From assembly GCA_013176395.1 (NCBI GenBank), contig JABMLP010000010.1:1054001-1118000 (forward strand): a stretch of 64,000 bases of DNA, written 5' to 3'. The position numbers and the translations under genes are program-made. This DNA comes from Venturia oleaginea (lineage: Eukaryota > Ascomycota > Dothideomycetes > Venturiales > Venturiaceae). A model generated the notes under the pieces. It did not search any database. It had not been told where the DNA came from and saw only the letters and a program-made list of their open reading frames with translations. Within the stretch, counting starts at the first letter, position 1. The number at the start of each line of letters is the position of its first letter. Of this stretch, positions 43,733-53,268 are shown in pieces.

Positions 43733-45562
43733 ACGTGTTTCACCACTCAGTGGCCCACCCCAGTCAGTGGGCCACCCCATCAAAAAGTCCATTCTCTTCG
43801 TACAATAATTGCGATAATGTCAACACCAACGCCTGAATCAGCCCACAAAGAGGCTAGATTACTTTTTGCGAAGCAAAGCTTTCAAAAGAATCAAAATTCA
43901 AGTCAACGTCAAATGTCAGCGTTGTACGATATATCTCGAGCTACACTTCAGCGTCGTCTCAAAGGCATCAAACCACAGAGCGAATCCAACCACAAAAAAC
44001 GAAAGTTACAACTACATGAAGAGCAGGCTCTAGTTCAGTGGACCCTGGACCTTGATCGACGCGGATTTCCCCCTCAGATTATTGACGTACGACAAATGGC
44101 AAATGTTTGACTTGAAAAACGTGGTACAGAACCTCCACCACAACCAGTCGGGAAGAATTGGGTATCCCGCTTTATCTCCACTCAAACTGAGCTTCGTACA
44201 AAGTGGAATCGCAAATTCCATTCACAGCGTGCAAAATACGAAGATCCAGTGATAATTAACGCGTGGTTTCAGCGCGTTGAAGAGATGCGTCTATTGTTCG
44301 GTATCCTTACGGAGGATACATTCAATTTTGATGAGACTGGCTTCATGATGGGGGTTATTGCGACTGCAAAGGTGGTTACAAGTGCAGATACAGCTGGACG
44401 AGCAACTGTCGTACAGTCAGGGAATCGTGAATGGACAACAGCGATCGAGGGAATCAACGCGTCAGGCTGGGCGATACCGCCATTCATTATCCTTCCTGGA
44501 AAAGTGCATCAATCAAACTGGTATCATCAGTTACCGGCTGATTGGGTTATTGCTGTAAGCGATAATAGCTGGACAACTAATGAGCTTGGATTTGAGTGGA
44601 TCTTGGCACTTCAATACTCATACAGAAGCTCGTACAAAGGGTACTCACCGTCTCCTTATCCTCGATGGCCACAACAGTCACGCAACACCAGTGACGGATA
44701 TGATTGTACAAACAACATTATTACACTCTGTATGCCGCCACACACATCCCATCTTCTTCAGCCGCTTGATGTAAGTTGTTTTTCGCCTCTGAAACGCTCG
44801 TACGGTCAAGCAGTTCAAGAGCTTGTTCGTCAAGGAACCCACCATATCGACAAAGAAGACTTTCTATCGATCTATACAACCACCCGACCAGCTGTCTTCT
44901 CTGAGCAGAATATCAAGAGCGGTTTTCAAGCGACAGGACTTGTTCCATACAACCCGCAGCGTGTTCTTTCGTCGCTTACAGTCACCAAAACGCCATCACC
45001 ACCAGGAACACCCCATAGAGTAGCACCACCGTGGACGTCAGAAACTCCTCGTACAATAGCTCAGCTTCAACAGCAGGCTCAGCTCGTCCGAGACCTTCTT
45101 CATCGCCAATCTCAGAGCCCAAGCAGTCAAGTAATCAGTCAACTTATCAAAGGATGCCAAGTCGCAATGAATTCTGCAGTGATACTCGCAGAAGAGAATA
45201 AGAAGCTTCGTGTAGAGAACCAACGACGAAAACAGAAGCAACAATATCGTAGACAATATATTGCACATGGAGGCGTTTTACAGGCTCAACAGGGTCAGTT
45301 CTTAGTTCGGGGAGGCAAAAATAACTCTGGAGAGAGTGTTCAAGATCAGGAAGTTGTCGTACAACAGCGAGCATTACCAACGTGCAGTGGCTGCGGTATT
45401 CAAGGTCATAAGATCAATCGATGTCCAAATACCTAGAGAATGTATTATTAAAGTTGTTTTGATAATGATCATAGTGGTGATAGATTTATTGGACGATAAC
45501 ATAAAATTTAGTGGTGAGGGTGGCCCACTGACTGGGGTGGCCCACTGAGTGGTGAAACACGT
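43733..45562 (+). mobile_element. Fot1/pogo-type DNA transposon, copy B
   Basis: Length 1830 bp, flanked by TA (43731-43732 and 45563-45564). Inverted repeats of about 46 bp start ACGTGTTTCACCACTCAGTG and contain two tandem copies of the box TCAGTGGGCCACCCC on each side; one base differs between the arms. The sequence is unlike copy A except for the ACGT tip. Confidence 0.92.
43817..45436 (+). pseudogene. Fot1/pogo transposase, nonsense and frameshift mutated
   Basis: From ATG 43817 the frame breaks at a TGA (44108-44110) after RQMANV and resumes with LEKRGTEPPPQPVGKNWVSR. It then carries FNFDETGFMMG and ends with HTSHLLQPLDVSCFSPLKRS and a zinc knuckle CSGCGIQGHKINRC at 45436. Between about 44605 and 44705 the correct text, including the second catalytic aspartate in RLLILDGHNSH, lies in the +1 frame. 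Two compensating indels therefore bracket the catalytic centre. CGA to TGA would explain the stop. The copy is inactive but otherwise full length. Confidence 0.88.
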
Positions 45563-45826
45563 TACTTATCATGCGGTTCATTATAAATACCAATATAAAT
45601 CCCACCCTAGCCAGGTCACCCAGGTGACGTCAATCCACTACCTCTGACTCTTCACGGTCGCGGCGCTTCTTCTCTTCGACCAAAAACTTACAACAGCCCA
45701 AAGGAAGAAAAATGCAGCAAGGACTCTGTAAGCAATGATCGCGTACAATTTTGCACGGACTATACGGTACTATTGTTGTGCTTTGCACGTTAACGAGGAT
45801 AAACTACAAGCCGACTTGACTTTTTT

Positions 45827-46865
45827 CTGAGAGCCAAGATAATAATAATAATCGATTTTACGTGGTATGTAATGGCTGCTGTGCCGCGTACCCACAATCT
45901 CTATCTACAATCGCAAAAACCCAACTCTCTGGGATGAGAAAGCCTCTCGGATCTAGCCTGAGCGGAATCCATACGGTGCCTAAGCGGGCCATCAACGGTC
46001 CGGTCCCTTCGCTATCTTGACGTCTCTCGACTTGGCCGTACACCTACTCTTACTATGCCCTCTACTTTACTACCCGGGTCATCTATCCTACTCCCGCCAG
46101 TACAGCTCCTCTACGGCTCCTAAGCCGTGTCATCTGCATAAAATCTGCTGTCGTTTCACATGAGAACCGTCATGTACGGATATTTCCTATCCCCTGTATA
46201 TACCATGCCTTAACCTGCCGTGGTCCGTTGTCCCCCCAACTCACATCACCAGAATACTCTCCTACCCTTAACCTGCCCTTTTTCTCCCTATCACCCCTGC
46301 CCTTTGTTCCTGTATCGGGGGTGGTCTTCCTCCTCCCCGCTCACTTTTCGATGTTACCCTGCCCTTTTTCCTTCTCCTCCTGCCCTTTACCTTCTCTAAG
46401 TAGATAAGGTAGGTGAGGTAGGTAAGGTAGGTGAGGTAGGTAAGGTAGGTGAGGTAGGTAAGGTAGGTGAGGTAGGTAAGGTAGGTGAGGTAGGTAAGGT
46501 AGGTGAGGTAGTAGTCGTAGTTAAGAATTTTGGACTCTTTGTGCGGCCTTGGCGGGACTTGAACTCCTCCGACTCGGTGCCAGCGTGGTACTTCCAGTAT
46601 ACGTTGCTCTTCGTATAATCGCTGTATTACCATCTCTTACTACGTACTGAGTTTTCCCTGTGTCCAGGAGCATTGCTCGTGGTGTGGTAGAGTCCGCTCT
46701 ACCAGGCAAACCACCACGACGTGCCGTCCGATGCCCGTTGAGGGTGAGTCCACGGACAGCGATTTCCACCGGCTCTCCCATCATCGTCGAGACGATATGG
46801 AAGGTTCGTAGCCTCCGCCTCGTACAGGCTGGAAATTCGACTTTGGAGGCCTGAGAGCCAAGATA
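45827..46865 (-). mobile_element. LINE-like insertion copy 2, nested in the fold-back element
   Basis: The 15-bp duplication CTGAGAGCCAAGATA at 45827-45841 and 46851-46865 flanks 1009 bp. The left end again begins (ATA)n then TCGATTTTACGTGGTATGTA, nearly identical for about 110 bp to copy 1 at 42352-42462, so both copies share one 3' end. The interior contains an 18-bp satellite (46405-46511). No reverse transcriptase motif remains. Confidence 0.8.
46405..46511. repeat. 18-bp tandem repeat GTAGGTAAGGTAGGTGAG
   Basis: About six copies with regular alternation of GTAGGTAAG and GTAGGTGAG. On the minus strand they encode (YLT)n within an open frame at 46633-46268. Confidence 0.9.
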
Positions 46866-47106
46866 GCCAAGTATTGAAATCCTACTATTATGGTCTGATC
46901 AGACACGTCGCTTAACATCGATCCGTCGATTGCACCCCCACAAATTTCCTTTTTTGGGATATGAAGTCGCTGGATTTGAATAGAATCTCATAACAACCTC
47001 GTAGAAAATCCTACCGGTCCTGATCTACAGCGGTTCTGGCTCTCAGAAAACAGGTCAAGTCAACTTGCAATTTGTCCTCGCTAAGGTGAACGTGCAAAGT
47101 ACAACA

Positions 47107-47581
47107 TCCTCTCTTCTGCCACCCCCGGAAGTGTTTGGCGATAGTAGAAGCCAAGAAAGTATATAGCCTAGACGAGAGTAATACCATCTAATAAAATAGT
47201 CCCGGGGATACTTCCGTATAAGTAAAAGCTCTATATATAACTTACCGTAGACTATTTCTACTATTAACTGTCTGCTTCTAATATCATCTCTCAATCTCTT
47301 TACCTCTAAATCCCTTTTCCTCCCCTAGTTTTTCGTACATTCCTCCCGCCGTGGGTCGATCGACAACTATTATACCTATACCTATACAAGTAAGAGGTAG
47401 GCACTTTTCAAAAATTACCAGCCCCTCAGATCCCCATATAGTTCGTCAAAGAGATCCTTAAAATGACTTCGAAAGTACGAAAAGGGATTGGCCATCCAAA
47501 TCCATATTTATCAGTCCTACAGCACACGCCACCCATGGGTTGAAAGTATCTTACGAAAAGGGACAGATATTACCTCCCAAC
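47107..47581. other. AT-rich stretch before the Cys-rich ORF
   Basis: No gene seen. Several TATA-like runs occur (for example near 47226-47240) without a clear start codon partner. Confidence 0.45.
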
Positions 47582-48074
47582 ATGCTCTCGCTACTTCCCC
47601 TCTTAATCGTCCTCCTCGCCTCCCTACAGCAAGTTTCCGCACGTATCGAGTCAGTCTGCGGAGTTTGTACTGCAGTTGGACTTAAGACACTCGTACGTTA
47701 CATCTTCCGGACAAAAAGTGTGACGGCTTGCTAGGCTGCCGGAACAACACAGTGTTCAAGCACCTAACAAGGCGCCACAGTACACGAGCCACAGCAAGAC
47801 CTAAAAGTAGGCCTTGCCCCCAGCCCCCATTTACATAGCTACCTGTAGTTGACTATCACATTTAGTCAATACCTGATTGCAGCTCACGCCTTTCAATAGT
47901 TACTATTAGCCGTGACAAAAAGCTTCTGGGCTAATAACAAAAATATTTTAGGCGTCTACTTGTGGATTTCGCAGTGCTCATAAGACTTTTTGGTGCCAGG
48001 TTCTCTGTACTGAGAGCGATGTTAAGGCGCATAATAAAGTTTGTTGCGTACATACCTCTTGTCCAAGATTATAG
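47582..48074 (+). CDS. Candidate small secreted cysteine-rich protein
   Basis: ATG 47582 begins a strong signal peptide (MLSLLPLLIVLLASLQQVSA), and exon 1 ends at a GTACGT donor after 47692. Joining to the acceptor ATTTTAG at 47951 continues in phase to a TAG at 48072-48074: STCGFRSAHKTFWCQVLC, then VCCVHTSCPRL. The product has 77 residues, of which about 57 are mature, with eight cysteines, an even number that suits disulfide bonding. The 259-bp intron is long for this genome. A closer acceptor at 47734 gives an alternative 47-residue end. No family is recognised. Effector-like character is inferred from size, secretion and the mobile-element neighbourhood. Confidence 0.45.
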
Positions 48075-48625
48075 GCCGTACTAACATATTGGTAGACCGT
48101 CGAATGTCCATTAATTCCTGGGTTGAGTTTGGTGAAAATTTGAGCAGATGGCGAGTGGAGGCGATGGCGAGGGTGGGAAGTAGTTCGTATCGGAGGGCCA
48201 GGAGTATCAATTAGATGGGCAGAAGTTATTCCTTCTTACGATGATGAAGTTTGGTAACGCCAGTATATTATGGCGGACTTGCGTCAATTAATCAGGTGCC
48301 TCAGTTATGATATGAAGCGGACTCCGCTGCCCATCGAATGGCTTATACAATTATTTAGCGGTTATACATAGCTTACGAAGCAGGGACTTGATGTGTGTAA
48401 GTCAATACTCGTCATCCAGAAGTCTCGGTGCCACTCAACCCCAACCTTCGTCTCTTCGAGAACAAGAAAAGAGACCTCGCATAGGACACTCATAGGATCT
48501 TTTAAAGACCAAGACTCACGCACTTCCTACCAAAAGACATGGAGTTTCAAAATCCCAGGACACCAAAGCTTGCCTTTACAGAAGCCCGACTCGAATCCAC
48601 ATCACCCCCTTACAACACCTCATCC
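48075..48625. other. Intergenic region, no gene seen
   Basis: Only short frames. The right part carries the 3' end of the minus-strand acidic protein gene. Confidence 0.45.
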
Positions 48626-49687
48626 TCACTCATCTCCAATCACAACACCACCTTCAGCATCCCCATCCACACTCTCCAAATCCTCAACCTCCTCCGTTCT
48701 ATCAACTCTAGCCGCCTCCTCATCCTCCAACCTAACCAACCTCTCATGCATCTCCAAAGTAGCCCGCGCAGCAATAGCCGACGCCTCTTCAATAAACCGC
48801 TGCTCACTTCGTCGAGGGTTCTCATGAATGGCAAGAGCAGCTTGGGCAACAACAGCCGCCGCCTCTTCGATCTGGCGAATTCGCTCGAGCTGTTGAGGGT
48901 TATATGGCGTTGAGCCCTGTGTCATTGTGTTAACTTCACGTTGGATGATGGTTTCGAGGAGTTCGGCGGGAGGTTTGGAGTGTGCCGAGGGGTTTGGTAG
49001 GGAGATTGGAGGCTTGTCATCGTTATTTGGAGAGCTGGGAGCTTGTGTAAAATCTGCGGCTACATCCAAGCCGTCCATATCTTGGATGAGATCAATGGTA
49101 GCGTTGGAATCGTCGAGGTCCATGTTCTCGTCAGGATGGATGTCTGGATCCTGCGTCTGGACTGTGGGTGCACCTGCCTCTTCAGGATTTTCGGTAGCAT
49201 CAATGGTAGTAGTTGAGGTGTTCGCAGCAAATGAGGCCATAGTAGCCTGAGCAGTCACGGTTGCTGCCTTTTCAGCAAACCGGAGCTGTTGGCGATGTTC
49301 ACATTCAACTGCTTTGTTCAGCCTGCCGTAATACTCAACTCTCGCGCGTTCCTCCAGTGCCTCTTTGGAAGGCATATCGGATCTTTTGTGGCGCTGAGGG
49401 TAAGTTGAGCTCCAATCTTCGGTATCGGTGAGATCGGGATCCTCAATTGTGTCAGCCTTTGAAGGTGGGTGGGCCTGGATGAGATCGATGGTGGCGTCGG
49501 AATCGTCTACATCCATGTTGTTCTCAATGAGGTCAATTGTCGCGCCAGAATCATACACGCCTTCATCCGAACTTCGAATAAGGTCGATTGTGACGTTCGA
49601 GACGTCTATGTCTTCACCTTTCTTTGCGGCGATGAGTTTGCTATTCCAGTGACTTTTCGAAGCATCCTCGTGGTGCGGTTGAACGTG
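48626..49687 (-). CDS. Acidic protein with repeated TIDLI (SIM-like) motifs, 5' end unresolved
   Basis: The minus frame is open from 49687 to 48626 (about 353 codons) but has no ATG near its start, so an upstream exon is missing from this model. A plausible one is the minus-strand frame from about 49845 (TDIGYRQPQYHKALANIPGC...) in another phase, preceded by an acceptor-like GGTTAG. The product is acidic and carries four TIDLI motifs within Asp/Glu-rich text (NVTIDLI, GATIDLI, DDSDATIDLI, DDSNATIDLI). Long Ala/Glu helices follow (EEASAIAARATLEMHERL). I-D-L-I next to acids resembles SUMO-interacting motifs. There is no catalytic domain, membrane segment or signal peptide. Confidence 0.55.
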   Translation of the reverse strand, partial: HVQPHHEDASKSHWNSKLIAAKKGEDIDVSNVTIDLIRSSDEGVYDSGATIDLIENNMDVDDSDATIDLIQAHPPSKADTIEDPDLTDTEDWSSTYPQRHKRSDMPSKEALEERARVEYYGRLNKAVECEHRQQLRFAEKAATVTAQATMASFAANTSTTTIDATENPEEAGAPTVQTQDPDIHPDENMDLDDSNATIDLIQDMDGLDVAADFTQAPSSPNNDDKPPISLPNPSAHSKPPAELLETIIQREVNTMTQGSTPYNPQQLERIRQIEEAAAVVAQAALAIHENPRRSEQRFIEEASAIAARATLEMHERLVRLEDEEAARVDRTEEVEDLESVDGDAEGGVVIGDE

Positions 49688-50549
49688 TCATGCATTTCCC
49701 CTAGGCGCTTTGTGGAGATGGCATCGATGATTAGGTCGCCATTGAACAAGCCGATGACATGACATCCAGGAATGTTTGCCAGTGCCTTATGGTATTGAGG
49801 CTGGCGATAGCCAATGTCAGTTCGAACCGTATTCCCAGATCGCTAACCAGCAGCAGACTTTCTGTTCAATTTCCCTGCCCGGCCACTCTCAACTGGTACA
49901 GCTCAGTACCACCAGCGCTAAATTTAGCATTGTTCGAAATCGAAGTACATTTGCCAGCATTCGTCGACCCTTCCAGCCCAATTCGCCGACTAATACTCAC
50001 CCCGCACAGTCCATTGACGAAGCTCTTCAACAAGGAATACCAATTGCCCGAACTCCTTAAGCCGGCAGCACCATCCAGCACGCTGCTGATCGCCTGCTGC
50101 TTTTATATCAAATCAGTCGTGTTCTTCTTGCCTGTTCGTTCAGTGGTCGTTTTCGAGTTTGAAACCTCAGGAGGGCGGAAAGGGAGAGTATTTCTTTACT
50201 ATTCGCCTTTGGTCAGCTTTCCTTATCGCGTTCCTGATAGGAGGAGGGAGCTTAGTAGATTGTTTAGCAAGACATGTTTCGACAATGCTATTCACAATGT
50301 GATGATTGAGTGATGGAGATCTGGTACGAGCAGATATTAGATGAATGTCGAAGGCGTGTGAGAATGCCCTGACTCGCGACTAGTTCTACCTCGGACGGTA
50401 CCGAGGCTTCATCAACTTCTCACCAACTCATGACAATTACTACTGTGAGGATGTGATTTCTATCCAGTCGGATCTCTAGCGGTCCTCAGTACATCTATAT
50501 ACCTATCAAACAACTTCCCATTCGATCCGTCCTCTCTCCCCCTTTCACC
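49688..50549. other. Region between acidic protein and SDR gene
   Basis: Contains possible 5' exons of the minus-strand acidic protein gene (a donor GTGAGT on the minus strand near 50010, and the frame 49845-49650). No independent gene is supported. The SDR promoter with its CT-rich leader occupies the last 150 bp. Confidence 0.45.
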
Positions 50550-51438
50550 ATGGATATCTCTACCCTCTTTGCTGTCAAGGTACTTCCTTCACTCCACTCC
50601 CCGACGAGCACCAGCTAACGCGCCTAGGACAAAGTCGTCCTTGTCACAGGCGGTGCCAAAGGCATCGGTCGCATGATCAGCGAAGGCTACGTGAAGAACG
50701 GCGCAAAAGTTTACATCTCCTCCCGCGACGCCAAGTCCTGCGAAGAAGCCGCCGCCGAGCTCACTAAGATGGGTCCTGGGAAGGCCTACTCCATTCCCGC
50801 CGACTTCTACAAGCTCGAAGACTGCAGGAAGCTCGCTGATGAACTGGCGAAGCGGGAAACACACTTGAATGTACTCGTCAATAATTCTGGCTCGAATTGG
50901 GGAGCGCCTTATGATGAATATCCGGACAATGCGTGGATCCGTGTCCTGACCCTCAATCTGCAGAGAGTCTTTACAATCACACAGCTGTTGACGCCTCTGC
51001 TTGAGAAGGCGCAGAAGGATGGTGATCCAGCTAGAATCATCAACATTGGTAGCGTGGACGGCTTGACAGTGCCTGCTTTGGAAACATTCGCATACTCGAG
51101 CTCCAAGGCTGGTCTACATCACTTGAGCCGTGTCCTAGCAAACCATCTTGGAAAAAGGAACATTACGTACTGCCTCCGCAGATCTGTTGGCATGAAATCT
51201 TGCTAATCCACACGCTAGATCAAATACAATTGCATGTGGTCCCTTCCAGTCCAAGATGATGAAAGCGACCCTAGAAAAGTTCCAGGACATCATGGAGGCA
51301 AAGATCCCGCTTGGACGGATAGGCAAGCCAGAAGACGTTGCCGGTACTTGCTTGTTCTTGTCAAGCAGTGCGGGTGCATATGTCAATGGAGCCACGATTG
51401 CCCTTGATGGCGGAAGCGTGATTGGCGCCATGCTTTAG
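50550..51438 (+). CDS. Short-chain dehydrogenase/reductase (SDR)
   Basis: Exons 50550-50579, 50628-51166 and 51219-51438 give 262 residues, the classical SDR size. The Rossmann cofactor motif is VVLVTGGAKGIGR, then NVLVNNSGSNWG, the catalytic serine in INIGSVDGLTVP, and the YxxxK pair in AYSSSKAGLHHL. The C-terminus has GRIGKPEDVAGTCLFLSSS and VNGATIALDGG. These features place it among cytosolic NAD(P)H oxidoreductases related to gluconate 5-dehydrogenase and 3-oxoacyl-ACP reductase. The substrate cannot be deduced. Introns are 48 and 52 bp. Serine replaces alanine in the usual NNAG. Confidence 0.92.
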
Positions 51439-51778
51439 AGTATAGTCGCTTTCATAGAAGAAGCCTTTGCTGTTTGAGTAAACAGCGCAAACGTATTCGT
51501 TGATGTCGTACACTGGATTGCTGATGTGTTAGTCGGCACTTGGTCCATATAGAGCTCTTCGTCTGCAGATCTTCTCTTGTCTCATCATCGCATTTTTAGT
51601 TCTCATTCTCTGTTTCCTCTTTGTATACTCTTACTCCTCAAAGTCTATAGTAAATACTTCATCCTAGCCAGACGAAGCAACGCTCACTCAAAAGCAACTC
51701 TCGACCTACGACACGCCTCATCAAGGCTAAGAGATACCAGACTCAGACGATGAGTAGAAAGAGAACAAGAGCGTGGCT
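51439..51778. other. 3' region of the SDR gene
   Basis: No gene seen. Confidence 0.5.
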
Positions 51779-52130
51779 AACGCGAGGAACGACAGGATTC
51801 AGGGACGAAGGGACTCTCTTATGATAACGTTCGTCTTTTCATCGACGGCTTTGCATGGCACACGGACGATACCGCTCTTCGCAGGTAGCTGTCGTCAAAG
51901 ATTGCAACACTGGACGGAGCCTTGTGATCGATCTCGTACGGTCCACTCAAGACGCTGCGACTGATGCTGCGAGCACTGCCATGATCTGACCAATGGAATA
52001 AATATCGCGCCGAAGCCTACGCCACCCGCACCTGATGAATACCTCATCGGCAAGAAGCATACACCTGCCGCAGAAATCTTGACTAAGGTCAACGGCGAAG
52101 ACACACAAGTACACAAGCTTATCGATTAAG
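51779..52130 (+). pseudogene. RRM-type RNA-binding protein remnant
   Basis: One plus frame reads LSYDNVRLFIDGFAWHTDDT and ALRR up to a TAG near 51887. The next frame at once gives VAVVKDCNTGRSLVIDLVRS and TQDAATDAASTAM. Together they match the RNP2 strand and the VVKDxxTGRSxGFGFV (RNP1) region of Gly-rich RRM proteins, with the intervening 15-20 residues deleted and RNP1 altered. A third phase continues PKPTPPAPDEYLIGKKHTP to about 52128. Broken frames and a missing helix indicate a dead copy. Confidence 0.45.
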
Positions 52131-53268
52131 GATCGCTCAAATGAGCTAACGCCTGGCCAGCAACCCAGCGACCACGGGCACCACCAGTCCAGTGGTCAGT
52201 GATGCTGCGACCGCTCCTGCTTAGATGCCTAAGATGGCCATGGCAAAGCCTAAGAAGAGCGCGATCAATTATCAAGAGGACCTGGAATCTTTTGTCAAAC
52301 TACGCAGCGCTTTGGCAAAGATCACCACTTGATGCTCAGGCAATTGGCTCAAACGCGAAAACAGCAACGCAAATCCACAAATTCCTGGTATGTGTCTCAC
52401 ATAGAACTGATATGAAGGTGCTTCAATTCATCAAAGACAATGCACAATTGCCCCTCCTCCAACATAACACTCACCCTGGGCGTGAAGTGGGGCTTCCGTC
52501 AAACGCGTTGAAAGACGGCGATGGGGTATTGTTGGCACAGGAGGGCCCGATGGAGGAGCACTTCGAAGATGACGAAACATGTATGACGAGAAGCCGGACG
52601 CCGAAGTACCAGAAGGTGACCAGAGCGAAGGGAATCGTGCTGCTATTTACCTGGTGGAATAATTGAACATCGGTGGAGCGCCTTACGATACATGGTCAGC
52701 CGTGGCGCGGGTAGGCGCCTGGATGGGTGTTGCAGAGAGGCATCGAAGACAGCTGACTGAGGAGACAGCTGACTGAGGAGACAGCTCACTGAGGAGACAG
52801 CTCACTGAGGAGACAGCTCACTGAGGAGCGAATGCTGCTGTTTATGGATGCTCTCTCATCAGATTGCGATGTGAAAAGGCATGCTAGTCACCAATCAATT
52901 CAGACAAATGATGTCTACACACCACGGGTAAGTCTCATTCTGAATTTTCTTCATCCATTGATATGTTTTTTGTGAAATACAGTGCATCGCCATGACAACC
53001 TCTGAATTTGATGATAACATGGCACAGGAAATTCACCATGCTCCGTAAAGGTTATACATGGCAAAGCACAGCACATCACAACACACATCACATGGACGGT
53101 GTTTCTGACGCCGTAGCTGTCTAATTCGATTGTGAACATGTATTAATATCGCCAGCTCTGCTAGTTTTGAAGAATATAATTCCCTCCTCTAGAGCATCGG
53201 CAATATTCAGTGGCCAGACTTTCCCTCAGATCCAACCGCTTTGGTATAACTGGTAGGCTGCCACTGGA
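52131..53268. other. Non-coding stretch with a 16-bp satellite
   Basis: The plus frame starting near 52227 (MPKMAMAKPKKSAINYQEDL) is short and may be more of the decayed locus to its left. Five tandem 16-bp units lie at 52748-52827. No gene is supported. Confidence 0.45.
52748..52827 (+). repeat. Five tandem copies of GACAGCTSACTGAGGA
   Basis: Perfect 16-bp periodicity over 80 bp with one G/C position varying (first two units G, last three C). There are no spacers. Confidence 0.9.

Larger units (their letters stand above)
45774..47106. mobile_element. Small fold-back element interrupted by a LINE-like insertion
   Basis: Inverted arms at 45774-45836 (63 nt) and 47037-47106 (70 nt) share TGTTGTRCTTTGCACGTT at the outside and CTGAGAGCCA at the inside, differing mostly by C/T and G/A changes plus two indels. 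After removing the insertion at 45842-46865 the element is only about 0.3 kb and has no ORF, like a MITE. Confidence 0.75.

Noticed and set aside
46540..46600. tRNA-like GTTCAAGTCC on the minus strand
   Set aside because: No matching D-arm, anticodon stem or acceptor pairing nearby.
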